64,000 nucleotides of DNA. Source: Desulfarculales bacterium UBA702. Lineage in GTDB: Bacteria; Desulfobacterota; Syntrophobacteria; Syntrophobacterales; Syntrophobacteraceae. The position numbers and the translations under genes are program-made. Under the pieces are notes generated by a model. It searched no databases. It saw only the letters and a program-made list of their open reading frames with translations, and was not told the origin of the DNA. This document shows, one piece after another, positions 1 through 8,401 of this stretch; within the stretch, counting starts at the first letter, position 1, and each line of letters opens with the position of its first letter. The DNA is taken from assembly GCA_002298165.1 (NCBI GenBank), contig DBMI01000084.1, positions 483-64,482 on the forward strand. The letters are read 5' to 3'.

Positions 1-581
1 TCGCGATCTGCCTTGTTCACCACGAAGATGTTACCGATCTCCATTATACCGGCTTTTATAGCCTGGATATCATCCCCCATTCCCGGGACCGTTACGAGGA
101 CGGTACTGTGGGCGGAGTTGGCGATCTCGACCTCATCCTGGCCCACGCCAACCGTCTCCACGATGATGATATCCTTGCCCATGGCATCGAGGACATTGAC
201 CATGTCATTGGTGGACCTGGTCAAACCGCCGAAATGTCCGCGAGTGGCAAGGCTTCGAATAAATACACCGGCATCGAGGAAATGTCGCTGCATACGAATT
301 CGATCACCAAGTATTGCCCCTCCACTGAATGGACTGGTGGGATCCACCGCCAGTATACCGACTGTCTTGCCCTCTTTGCGGTAGAGAGTTGCAAGCTGGT
401 CGACCAGGGTGCTCTTGCCGACGCCCGGAGAACCGGTGAACCCGATCACGTATGCGTTGCCGGTGTGCGGGTAGAGTTCCTTGAGGATCTCCTTCGAGGT
501 AGGTATTTCATCATCTATATCGCGAAGAAGCCGGGCCGTGGCGCGCACGTCACCGGAAACAATCTGTTCGACTATGTCCAT
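1..581 (-). CDS. meaB: MeaB/ArgK-family GTPase, mutase chaperone (3' end outside window)
   Basis: G3E-type P-loop GTPase that protects and reloads B12-dependent acyl-CoA mutases. Reading the minus strand from the ATG at 581 gives 193 codons with no stop, so the gene runs off the left edge. Visible motifs: the Walker A GSPGVGKST, the MeaB-typical AVDPTSPFSGGAILGDR segment, a VETVGVGQ switch region and the G4 motif NKAD just before the edge. It lies about 215 bp downstream of the B12-binding subunit and on the same strand, so it is probably the last gene of the mutase operon. The family assignment is firm; the missing C-terminus includes the dimerisation arm. Confidence 0.93.
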   Translation of the reverse strand, partial: MDIVEQIVSGDVRATARLLRDIDDEIPTSKEILKELYPHTGNAYVIGFTGSPGVGKSTLVDQLATLYRKEGKTVGILAVDPTSPFSGGAILGDRIRMQRHFLDAGVFIRSLATRGHFGGLTRSTNDMVNVLDAMGKDIIIVETVGVGQDEVEIANSAHSTVLVTVPGMGDDIQAIKAGIMEIGNIFVVNKADR

Positions 582-795
582 AATAATCAAAGCCTCGTCA
601 CTTTTAGAAAGACTCTCCGGAGGCCCGTTGAGGTAACCAAAAGCGGCCTCCTTTCGAGAAGGTGGCACTAAAGATTTTTGTTTACTAACCACACCGCTGC
701 CGGAACTCTTCATGGCTGATATTCAGCCGCGGCAATCGGCAATACCCATCACTGTCCATGTGCCGGAAAATGTGGGCGGGGCACAGTCAGGAAAC

Positions 796-1224
796 CTACC
801 TGGCTGTTAAAGCCACGGCCTGGCGCGGCTGGATATTTGCTACTACCCAGTCGGTTATGTCCTGGAGCTTGGCACCCGGTTCGAAGATCTCCTTGATACC
901 GATCTCCTTGAGCTTGGGAATGTCCTCCAGCGGGAAGATGCCTCCGCCGATTACGGAAATATCCTGGGCATTGCTCTCCTTGAGAAGCTCCATGATCCTG
1001 GGGAAAGAATAGGTATGCGCGCCTGAGAGGATGCTGAGACCGATTATGTCCACATCCTCCTGGATGGCGGTGCTGACTATCTGCTCGGGCGTCTGGTGGC
1101 ACCCTGTATATACGACCTCGAAACCTGCGTCCCTGAAAGCTCTGGCAATAACTCGAGCGCCACGGTCATGGCCGTCAAGGCCGGGCTTTGCAACCAATAT
1201 GCGGAGTTTCCTTCCTTTTTCCAT
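796..1224 (-). CDS. icmB: Acyl-CoA mutase small (B12-binding) subunit
   Basis: A 142-residue stand-alone cobalamin-binding domain. The base-off/His-on motif DxHxxG is present as D17-x-H19-xx-G22 (LDGHDRG). It is followed by the Rossmann-like signatures GLSILSGAH and GGGIFPLEDI that surround the nucleotide tail of B12. Length matches the separate small subunits of isobutyryl-CoA mutase and of two-component methylmalonyl-CoA mutases. It lies about 100 bp downstream of the large-subunit gene and upstream of meaB on the same strand. The symbol follows the isobutyryl-type signature of the large subunit; from this subunit alone substrate specificity cannot be told. Confidence 0.92.
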   Translation of the reverse strand: MEKGRKLRILVAKPGLDGHDRGARVIARAFRDAGFEVVYTGCHQTPEQIVSTAIQEDVDIIGLSILSGAHTYSFPRIMELLKESNAQDISVIGGGIFPLEDIPKLKEIGIKEIFEPGAKLQDITDWVVANIQPRQAVALTAR

Positions 1225-1326
1225 GGAAACATTACCTCCCTGTTGGAAAAATAAACATCAATATGTCCGATCCTTCATGCGCGTGCATTTATTTACGCGC
1301 TCGATGCCGCGGAAGCCGCAAGGCGC

Positions 1327-3027
1327 CTAAAAAGTCCCGGGATCGGTATATACTCCGAATACCTCGCGGTAGAGATCGCAGCATTCCTGCTCCGTCGCCC
1401 CGGCGCGCACAGCTTCGATGAGTGCCGGCATGACATTGTTCTCCCAGCAAGGGGGGCCTTGACAGCGACGGCGCAACTCGTCCATCGCCCTGCGATACCT
1501 GTCCTTGTCACGTTTTTCCTTGAAATTATTCGTGCGATCTACCTGCATCTTCTCGATGGTGTCGTCGATCTTGAGGACGAATTCCAGTTCCCGCCGCTCG
1601 GAGGCATACTTGTTAACGCCGATGATGAGTTTTTCTCCGGCTTCAACCTGCTGCTGGAAATGGTACGCCGCATCGGCAATTTCCATCTGCGGGTAGTCGC
1701 GCTCGATTGCTCTCACCATTCCGCCCAGTTCATCGAGCTTCCTGATGTATTCGTTTGCTTCCTCTTCCATCTTGTCCGTAAGCGCCTCGATGAAGTACGA
1801 GCCGGCAAGCGGATCGATTACATTGGTTACACCGGTTTCATCGGCGAGGATCTGCTGGGTGCGAAGGGCAATGAGAACGGCCTCTTCGCTCGGGATCATG
1901 TAAACCTCGTCAAGCGAGTTGGTATGCAGTGATTGGGTGCCGCCCAGAATCGCGGCGAGACCTTCGGTGGTCGTACGGATGATATTATTATAGGGTTCCT
2001 GGGCCGTAAGCGAACATCCGGCCGTCTGGGTATGAAATCGCATGAGCATGGATCTGGGGTCCTTGGCCTTGAAGCGATTCTTCATCAACCGGGCCCAAAT
2101 ACGGCGGCTCGCACGCATCTTGGCTATTTCTTCGAAAAAGTCTATGTGCGAGTTCCAGAAGAAGGAGAGCCTTCCCGCAAAGTCATCTACCGCCAGGCCG
2201 CGTTTGATTCCTTCTTCCACATAGGTAATGCCGTCGTAAATTGTGAAGGCGAGTTCCTGCACGGCTGTCGAGCCTGCCTCGCGGATATGGTATCCGCTGA
2301 TGCTGATGGTGTTCCAGCGGGGCACCTCGCGCGTTCCGAATTCGACCGTATCGGTTACAAGCCTCAGGCTGGGTTCGGGCGGAAGCATGAGGGTCTTCTG
2401 CGCGATGAATTCCTTGAGACAATCGTTTTGGATGGTGCCGCCGAGTTTTTTTCGGGAGTAACCCTCATTTTCCGCATTGGCTATGTACATTGCCCAGATG
2501 ATTGAAGCCGGCGGATTTATGGTCATCGAGGTGGTAACATTTTCGAGGTTTATATTGGCGAAAAGGCGCTGCATATCTTCGATTGTATCGATTGCCACTC
2601 CGCATTTTCCGCACTCACCCCGAGCCAGCGGAGAGCTGGTATCGTAGCCCATGAGGGTCGGGAAATCGAATGCCGTGCTGAGGCCCGTTTCACCATGATT
2701 TATAAGGTAATGAAATCGCTGGTTTGTGTCTTCGGATGTTCCGAGGCCGGCAAACATGCGCATGGTCCAGAGCCTTGCACGGTACATTGTGCTCTGGACG
2801 CCCCTGGTGAAGGGATAAAATCCAGGGTAGCCGATATTTTCGAAAAAATCCCTGTTTTCGATATCCTGCGGGGTGTAAAGCGGCTTTATCTCAAGGTCTG
2901 AGACTGTCGAGAAACGATCAAGCCGCTCAGGCATTTTTTGAGTTGCTTTTTTATACTCCGCCAGCCACTCGTTATATTCGGTTTGCATCCTTTCGAGCGC
3001 CGATTCGGAAAGAATCTTTTTTCCCAT
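1327..3027 (-). CDS. icmA: B12-dependent acyl-CoA mutase large subunit, isobutyryl-CoA mutase type
   Basis: A 566-residue catalytic TIM-barrel subunit without the C-terminal B12 domain, which is encoded separately at 796-1224. Family motifs: YPFTRG near 71-76, STAFDFPTLMGYD near 117-129, SISGYH with catalytic His at 247, RFHTQTAG, and a C-terminal GVYTDPGTF. Methylmalonyl-CoA mutase uses Tyr89 and Arg207 (P. shermanii numbering) to bind the substrate carboxylate. The aligned residues here are Phe92 (MRMFAGLGT) and Gln210 (KEFIAQKT), which is the known isobutyryl-CoA mutase signature. Start supported by AGGAGG 6 nt upstream of ATG. Automatic annotation would probably say methylmalonyl-CoA mutase. 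First gene of the operon with the small subunit and meaB. Confidence 0.9.
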   Translation of the reverse strand: MGKKILSESALERMQTEYNEWLAEYKKATQKMPERLDRFSTVSDLEIKPLYTPQDIENRDFFENIGYPGFYPFTRGVQSTMYRARLWTMRMFAGLGTSEDTNQRFHYLINHGETGLSTAFDFPTLMGYDTSSPLARGECGKCGVAIDTIEDMQRLFANINLENVTTSMTINPPASIIWAMYIANAENEGYSRKKLGGTIQNDCLKEFIAQKTLMLPPEPSLRLVTDTVEFGTREVPRWNTISISGYHIREAGSTAVQELAFTIYDGITYVEEGIKRGLAVDDFAGRLSFFWNSHIDFFEEIAKMRASRRIWARLMKNRFKAKDPRSMLMRFHTQTAGCSLTAQEPYNNIIRTTTEGLAAILGGTQSLHTNSLDEVYMIPSEEAVLIALRTQQILADETGVTNVIDPLAGSYFIEALTDKMEEEANEYIRKLDELGGMVRAIERDYPQMEIADAAYHFQQQVEAGEKLIIGVNKYASERRELEFVLKIDDTIEKMQVDRTNNFKEKRDKDRYRRAMDELRRRCQGPPCWENNVMPALIEAVRAGATEQECCDLYREVFGVYTDPGTF

Positions 3028-3863
3028 TCTTACCTCCTACAGTGATTTAAGAGTTCACGCTAGCGATGATCTGGGAAGCACCGGATCAAGTAAGGCATTG
3101 CTCGAACGAGCCGCCGCGGGGGCGGCGGATAGAGGGCCGGGTACACGCACAGCCATCTTCATGAAAGGCTAATATATGATCCGCCTTTGATTCCCGTTCG
3201 GGGAGAAGAAAATGAAAAAGCCTGTAAAACTTAGCAGTCGGACGGAGCCTTTGGAACAAGGAGCGTGAAAGTGGGCGCAAGCTTGGAGGAAATGAAACTG
3301 AGAATGATTTGCGATTACTGCCCGACAAAAGGCTCTTGCTAACCGGAAACAATTAAACAGAGAGTCTTTGCTATGTCAAACAGTTTTTCCTTGACCCAAA
3401 GTGGAATGTTCTGGTACAAAAAAGTCGTTTTATCCCGGAACATATCGATTAAATCCACTCTCGTTTTGAAACACTTCCGAGTCGACCTCATCTGCTCAGC
3501 GGCCCGGTTCCGGAAAAAGCATCGGCCAGGCGGCATCTTTAAGCTCCGGCTCTTCTAATCCTCCACCGGATAAACTTAAATCTTGCACAAAATGCCGCAA
3601 GGTACTTTGCAGCCGAACGGTATCGAAACTGTACTTTTTTACCGTTCGGACTCTTTTGCCCCGGCCCTCACGGGCCTTTGCCGTAGGGGCAGCCTCACCC
3701 GTATATGTCTTTAAGCAATTAATTCTGCGACACTTTTTAAAATCCGTACCACTCTTTGAAAAGTATGTCGATACAGAGAAGTGCCTGAGAGGAGGTGATA
3801 AGGCGGAGGCTCATACGCCATCTTAAGCCGATCCACGATGAAACACTTACTTAGGAGGATATT
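3028..3863. other. 836-bp intergenic region between divergent operons
   Basis: No supported gene: the short reading frames here lack ribosome binding sites and recognisable products. The stretch must hold the promoters of the mutase operon (minus) and of the membrane-protein gene (plus). Its plus-strand half has strong secondary-structure potential, listed separately at 3613-3691. Confidence 0.6.
3613..3691 (+). other. Candidate structured leader RNA or regulatory hairpins
   Basis: A perfect 10-bp inverted repeat (CCGAACGGTA at 3613-3622 with TACCGTTCGG at 3640-3649) is followed by a nested hairpin. Its outer stem is TGCCCC (3657-3662) with GGGGCA (3686-3691), and its inner stem GGCCC-TCAC-GGGCC spans 3663-3676. 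The element ends about 170 bp before the start codon at 3864. No known riboswitch consensus was recognised. Confidence 0.35.
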
Positions 3864-5159
3864 ATGGCAGATGTTCTAAAGCCGCGCTGGGGACAGCCGG
3901 TAACAGGCATTATTTCAACACTTGCATTCTTTTTAGTAGCTTGGATTACCTGGTATATTTTCAGCGACCCCCGCGGCCCGGTAGGCTCATTCCCCTATCC
4001 GTTCGTCCTCTACCTGGCAATGATGATTTTGGTGGGCCTTTGGCAGCACATGTTTCTTGGCGACTGGCCCTTTCAGGATATCGGTCAGCCTTGGCGGGGA
4101 ATTATTGAAACAATCTTCAACCTGGTAATCGTCTGGTTTGTAATCCATGTTGTGTTCTACAGAGTGCTTGGTCTGGGATTCAATTTTCTTAGCCAGGTGA
4201 ATCTCGAAACCCTGGCTGCCGCAGGCAATATTGTGCTGCCGGGACCCGAGGGCAAGAAACTCACTTTAGAGGCAATAACGGCCCCAACGGCGAGGTTTGC
4301 TGAAAGAGCTGTTGTATGCTTTGTACTCATCGGTTTTTATTCCTATCCATTCGTTACTATTCTTTTCGGCAAATGGCCAATTCGTCCGAGCAATCTCACA
4401 CAGCCCCAGGCAGGCTTTGCCGAGATTGGCTGGACCACGATGCTGACCCTTTTCTTCTATACCATCCTGATTGTTCCTTTCTGGGGCATGATCTGGGGAA
4501 GCGCATTCGGGACCTCACACGGCTTCAACACCCCCTGGTGGGGCGATATTGCCGGGACTAAACACGTTCACTGGGTATTCGGGTTCTGGGAATGGATGAT
4601 CATAGTTCTTTTCATGACGCCAAACGTCTGGCGAATGAAGCCATGGACCGCAATCAACCTCCCCCAGCCGTGGAAGGGTGCGGTTTCCTTCGTTATCAAC
4701 GTTGCGCTTGGCTACATGCTTGCATTAGCTTGTGTTAAGCTTGCAGCACTTTGGATGAACATGGACGACGTGACTCACCACCTTCCTGCAAGCGACAAAG
4801 GAAACGCGACGCGCTTCCTTTGGTATCACGCAGCCGAGATCGCCGGCTTCACGCTGATCCCATTCCTCCAGTGGCACCACTATTTCGATGACATGTGCAT
4901 CCAGTCGGACAAGGATTCATGGGGAGCATTCTGGTTCAGGACTTTGGGCGTTCTCGTTCTCACGGTCATTAACTACATTTTCTTCTACTATATCAACTTC
5001 GGAGCCTGGGGACTTGGAAACCATCATATGCACGGGACTCTCGCCGAAAGGTTCATCCACGGCGAATCACTGATCTGGAACTTCTGGTGGATCATTCCGC
5101 TTCTGTGGAACGAGTGGTTCTTCCACAAATGGCCGTTCTACGTGCATGAACACCACTAA
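3864..5159 (+). CDS. Unrecognised polytopic membrane protein with four internal repeats
   Basis: A 431-residue protein very rich in Trp, Phe, Tyr and His, with roughly ten hydrophobic segments that look membrane-spanning. I do not recognise the family. A short motif with QP and a following Gly recurs before hydrophobic helices at about residues 10-15, 74-79, 178-184 and 267-272; two copies (74-79, 267-272) read QPW-[RK]-G. WP is found at 68 and 171, and a PW at 260. Conserved-looking His-rich patches (TKHVHW near 232, WHHYF, GNHHMHG, C-terminal HEHH) could bind metal or heme, but no CxxCH is present. Strong Shine-Dalgarno TAGGAGG upstream of ATG. Monocistronic, with an intrinsic terminator 27 bp after the stop. 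Confidence 0.85.
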   Translation: MADVLKPRWGQPVTGIISTLAFFLVAWITWYIFSDPRGPVGSFPYPFVLYLAMMILVGLWQHMFLGDWPFQDIGQPWRGIIETIFNLVIVWFVIHVVFYRVLGLGFNFLSQVNLETLAAAGNIVLPGPEGKKLTLEAITAPTARFAERAVVCFVLIGFYSYPFVTILFGKWPIRPSNLTQPQAGFAEIGWTTMLTLFFYTILIVPFWGMIWGSAFGTSHGFNTPWWGDIAGTKHVHWVFGFWEWMIIVLFMTPNVWRMKPWTAINLPQPWKGAVSFVINVALGYMLALACVKLAALWMNMDDVTHHLPASDKGNATRFLWYHAAEIAGFTLIPFLQWHHYFDDMCIQSDKDSWGAFWFRTLGVLVLTVINYIFFYYINFGAWGLGNHHMHGTLAERFIHGESLIWNFWWIIPLLWNEWFFHKWPFYVHEHH

Positions 5160-5185
5160 TTCAACTTCGGCTTTTTAGAAAAGGT

Positions 5186-5212
5186 AGAGGCGTCGGGAAT
5201 CCCGGCGCCTCT
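5186..5212 (+). terminator. Intrinsic terminator after the membrane-protein gene
   Basis: Stem AGAGGCGTCGGG / CCCGGCGCCTCT (one G-T wobble) with loop AAT, followed by a T-rich run (TCTATATT). Confidence 0.75.
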
Positions 5213-5377
5213 TCTATATTGGTGCAGACAGTTATATCAATCCCGCAGTTTGAATTGAGGCCCCCAGATTATCTTAAATCAATGCGAGAACCATAATAGA
5301 GGCTAGCCCTCTTTCACTCCAGTCCGCCCGCCCCTCAATCCGCCATCCGTCACCCATCACCCGTCACCCATCACCCG

Positions 5378-7237
5378 CTACAGCTTTTCGGAGACTTCGC
5401 GTATGCAATTCAGCTCGATCCGGATTTTTTCGATAGTCGATATTTTCTCTGCCAAGGCGGATTCGGTCTTCAATGCCTGCTCTTCTCCCTGCAAGCGAAG
5501 ATCCATGCCGCGTTCAATGGCTTTTGAGATCCCCTCGGAGATCGTTTCAATCTTTCGGATCATTTCCGAACGGAATGCATCGGCGCTCTTTTTCAGACGT
5601 TCCGTGAGGTCGAAGCGCAGCCTTCCCGAATGCATTTCGATGGCTTCGAGCATGTGACGTTTTCGGTTGCCAACAATAAACCGGTTGGCTTTACGGTAAG
5701 CCCATGCCCTCAGGCGTTCAAACCGGCCGCTGATATAGCCTGGGAATACCTGCGTGAGGGATTCGGTCAGCATGTCGAGGCCGACAGCTTCTTCGCGGAG
5801 CTTGTACTGGAAGGTTGATTCCGAGGACCACAGTGATTCTGCTTCCACCGGTTCGAATGGAATTGAGAAGAGCTGGGACGAGAAATCGAGAAGAGAGTCA
5901 ATCACCTGATTAACTTGTGAAGCAAAGCGGCGGCAGATGCCCTCGAAGGACTCGGACAGCCGCTCATCCTCGCCTTCGCGCCAGGTGGAAAACTCGCGCT
6001 GGATTCCTTCCCGCACAAAAGCTTCCAGTGCGTCATTGAGTTCTCGAAGGGACAAATACTTTTTTTCTTCATAGAACCGGCCAAATTCCACGTCCATTTT
6101 TGGAACAAGGCTGCTTTTAAGTTTTACGAGATCGCTCTCCAGTTCCCTGACTACCAGGCGTTCGAGTTCGGCGTTGAATAGCGTCTCGAACTCCCGCCTT
6201 TCGCGCAAAAGTTCTTCCTTCTTATTTTCGAATGAGTTTATCTTCTCACGGATCTGCTCGATGGGAGTCCTGAGGGACTTCAGCTCGAGTTCAATTTCGA
6301 GCCTCGCGCCGGACAGAGTCCTGAGCAGGTTGCGGGCGGCCGAGCCCAGCAGCACCTTTCCCTTCTCATTCATGAGAAACCGGTCAAGCGCCTCCGAGAA
6401 AACCGGAAGTCCGCTTTTGGAGAGTTGGCTCCGCGCTCCGTTGATCTTTCCGGAAAGAGCGAGCTTCGCCGAAACCGGAAATATCTTTATCTCTGTCCCC
6501 ATTATCTTTTCGACGGCTGCCTTCGAGAACTCCAGCGACCGGGCGACCTCGTCGCCCGAGAGATAGTCGATTTTGTTTAGCAGGAAGAAGATCCTGTCGG
6601 CAAATTCGCGCACGTCTATCAAAAAATCAAGTTCAGCGCTGCCGGCGGGCTGGTCCACGGAAAGTAAAAAAAGAGCCGCGTCGGATTTGGGAAGGTATTT
6701 GTAGGCCACGTCCGTGTTGTGGACGTAGACCGATCCCACCCCAGGTGTATCGATGAGACGAACACCATCCTTGAGATATGGTGATGGGTACATTACGACT
6801 ACTTCACGAACCTGCTTTTCATTTTGCGGATTTCCGCTCTCCGTAACATATTCAGGCAGGAATTCAACTGGGATATCCATGATCCTGCCGTCGTCGAAAT
6901 AAACTTTTGCCGCCAACTCCCTGCCATAAACCAGGACAGTTACGATTGAAGTGAGAGGCACCACAGAGACGGGCAGAAGGTCTGCGCCAAGCAGGGCGTT
7001 TATTAGACAGGTTTTACCGCGTTTGAATTGGCCGACGACCACCAGGTTGAAAGTGTTGGCTTCAAGCTTTTCCTTCAACTCGATGCAAGATTGCGGATCG
7101 CTCAGGCCGAGGTCGAGCATCCCTGAGATCGCATGAAAAATTTGCTCCCTCAGCCGTTTGTATTCGCCGATGGCACCTGCCTTACGCTGGTTTGAGCGCG
7201 GGGCAGGCTCCGGTTTACCGGGAATGCTTTTTCGCAT
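5378..7237 (-). CDS. Bacterial dynamin-like GTPase
   Basis: A 619-residue large GTPase. G-domain motifs are complete: G1 at residues 69-76 (GQFKRGKT), G3 DTPG at 163-166, G4 NKID at 221-224. A long, charged, probably helical-bundle region follows (about 290-619), as in bacterial dynamins that remodel or repair membranes. There is no clear transmembrane segment; membrane binding may use the amphipathic region near 480-530. It has no co-directional neighbour. Its downstream flank (about 5325-5377) carries an imperfect CCCATCACCCGT-type tandem repeat, probably non-functional. Family is clear; cellular role is inferred. Confidence 0.88.
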   Translation of the reverse strand: MRKSIPGKPEPAPRSNQRKAGAIGEYKRLREQIFHAISGMLDLGLSDPQSCIELKEKLEANTFNLVVVGQFKRGKTCLINALLGADLLPVSVVPLTSIVTVLVYGRELAAKVYFDDGRIMDIPVEFLPEYVTESGNPQNEKQVREVVVMYPSPYLKDGVRLIDTPGVGSVYVHNTDVAYKYLPKSDAALFLLSVDQPAGSAELDFLIDVREFADRIFFLLNKIDYLSGDEVARSLEFSKAAVEKIMGTEIKIFPVSAKLALSGKINGARSQLSKSGLPVFSEALDRFLMNEKGKVLLGSAARNLLRTLSGARLEIELELKSLRTPIEQIREKINSFENKKEELLRERREFETLFNAELERLVVRELESDLVKLKSSLVPKMDVEFGRFYEEKKYLSLRELNDALEAFVREGIQREFSTWREGEDERLSESFEGICRRFASQVNQVIDSLLDFSSQLFSIPFEPVEAESLWSSESTFQYKLREEAVGLDMLTESLTQVFPGYISGRFERLRAWAYRKANRFIVGNRKRHMLEAIEMHSGRLRFDLTERLKKSADAFRSEMIRKIETISEGISKAIERGMDLRLQGEEQALKTESALAEKISTIEKIRIELNCIREVSEKL

Positions 7238-7291
7238 CTGACCTGTAAAAGTTGGTGGACAATGTCCGCTAAATAGAAGAAGTTAAATGAA

Positions 7292-7320
7292 GGTCGGGTT
7301 GAGCGAAGCAAAACCCAACC
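7292..7320. repeat. Short palindromic extragenic repeat
   Basis: GGTCGGGTT and AACCCAACC flank an 11-nt core (GAGCGAAGCAA), a typical interspersed extragenic palindrome. A related-looking hairpin (GATGGGT / ACCCATC around a TTCGCGGGGCGAAA core) occurs near 33592-33638. Confidence 0.5.
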
Positions 7321-7464
7321 AGGATCGGCGGTTTAGCGAAACCGGCGGCGGATTCGCATGGATCCTGGCGCTCCTGATTGCGCCAAAGGCGCTGTTCACC
7401 TATAATTAACGCATCGCTAAATCGCAAGGCAAAACTAAAATCCAGTACTACAAGGTTTTACAAA

Positions 7465-8391
7465 ATGAGAATAAGTTATTTTCTATTCCGGGAAAGGGGG
7501 ATCGCGCAAAAACTTTCCCTTTTAGCATTAATGGCGGTGGTTATCCTGGCCGGCTCGCCGGTCTGTGCGGCCAAAGTGAAGCAGACCACCCAGACTGCAT
7601 CTGAAGACCTTTACACCGGCGTTAAGCAAAAGCTGATAACTGACGGTTTTTCCAGGGAGCAGGTCTCCGAACTCTTCCACCCTGCCCCGGCTCCCATATA
7701 CAAGCTGGTAGCCTCGACGCTTCGAATCCGCGAGGGTCAGCCCCCCAATTATGACCACTTCCTCGCACCGGAACGGATTGCTGCCGCACGTTCATTTATC
7801 GACTCGCACCAGGCAACATTCGAACGCGCCCGGCTCATCTATGGAGTAGAACCCGGAATCATCGCGGCAATACTCCTGGTGGAAACCAATTTCGGCTCAT
7901 ACACCGGCAAGACCCAGGTTCTCCCGGTATTTGCAACATTTGCCATAATGGAAAGCAAACAAAACCGCGACCACATTTGGAAAATGCTTGCTCCCCGCGA
8001 CCGCGAAAAGTGGGGCCGCGAGGCTTTCGACCGCAAGCTGCTCGACCGTTCCGCCTGGGCCTACAAGGAATTGGAGGCGCTCCTTAAACTTGCGGACACC
8101 CACGGGGTCAAGGCTTCATCGTTTAGAGGCTCGGTAATGGGGGCATTCGGCCTGCCGCAGTTTCTGCCAAGCAGCATGGTTAAATTCGGGGCGGACGGAA
8201 ATGGTGACGGCCTGATCGATCTATTCAATCCCGATGATGCAATCTTCAGTGCTGCCAATTACCTCAGGGGATACGGCTGGTGCGATGCAAAATTTCCCTC
8301 GGATAAAGAACAGGTAATTTGGCAATACAACCACAGCAAGGTTTACGTGCGGATAGTCCTCGGGATAGCGGATATGCTGGTTCAGCAGTGA
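7465..8391 (+). CDS. MltB-like lytic murein transglycosylase
   Basis: Cleaves the MurNAc-GlcNAc glycosidic bond of peptidoglycan in the periplasm. From the chosen ATG the product has 308 residues, with a Sec signal peptide ending near ALA/CAA around residue 36. The SLT family-3 domain shows the catalytic Glu at 140 (LLVETNFG) and the conserved GSVMGAFGLPQFLPSS and DGDGL-like (DGNGDGLIDLFNP) calcium-loop-like segments. An upstream TTG at 7378 would add 29 non-signal residues before the signal peptide, so it was rejected. Convergent with the AmpG-like permease, with 10 bp between stops. Confidence 0.92.
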   Translation: MRISYFLFRERGIAQKLSLLALMAVVILAGSPVCAAKVKQTTQTASEDLYTGVKQKLITDGFSREQVSELFHPAPAPIYKLVASTLRIREGQPPNYDHFLAPERIAAARSFIDSHQATFERARLIYGVEPGIIAAILLVETNFGSYTGKTQVLPVFATFAIMESKQNRDHIWKMLAPRDREKWGREAFDRKLLDRSAWAYKELEALLKLADTHGVKASSFRGSVMGAFGLPQFLPSSMVKFGADGNGDGLIDLFNPDDAIFSAANYLRGYGWCDAKFPSDKEQVIWQYNHSKVYVRIVLGIADMLVQQ

Positions 8392-8401
8392 TTCACGGAA
8401 T

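Noticed and set aside
5325..5377. CCCATCACCCGT-type repeat as a CRISPR or functional array
   Set aside because: Units are very short and imperfect with no spacers; a simple tandem repeat downstream of the dynamin-like gene.
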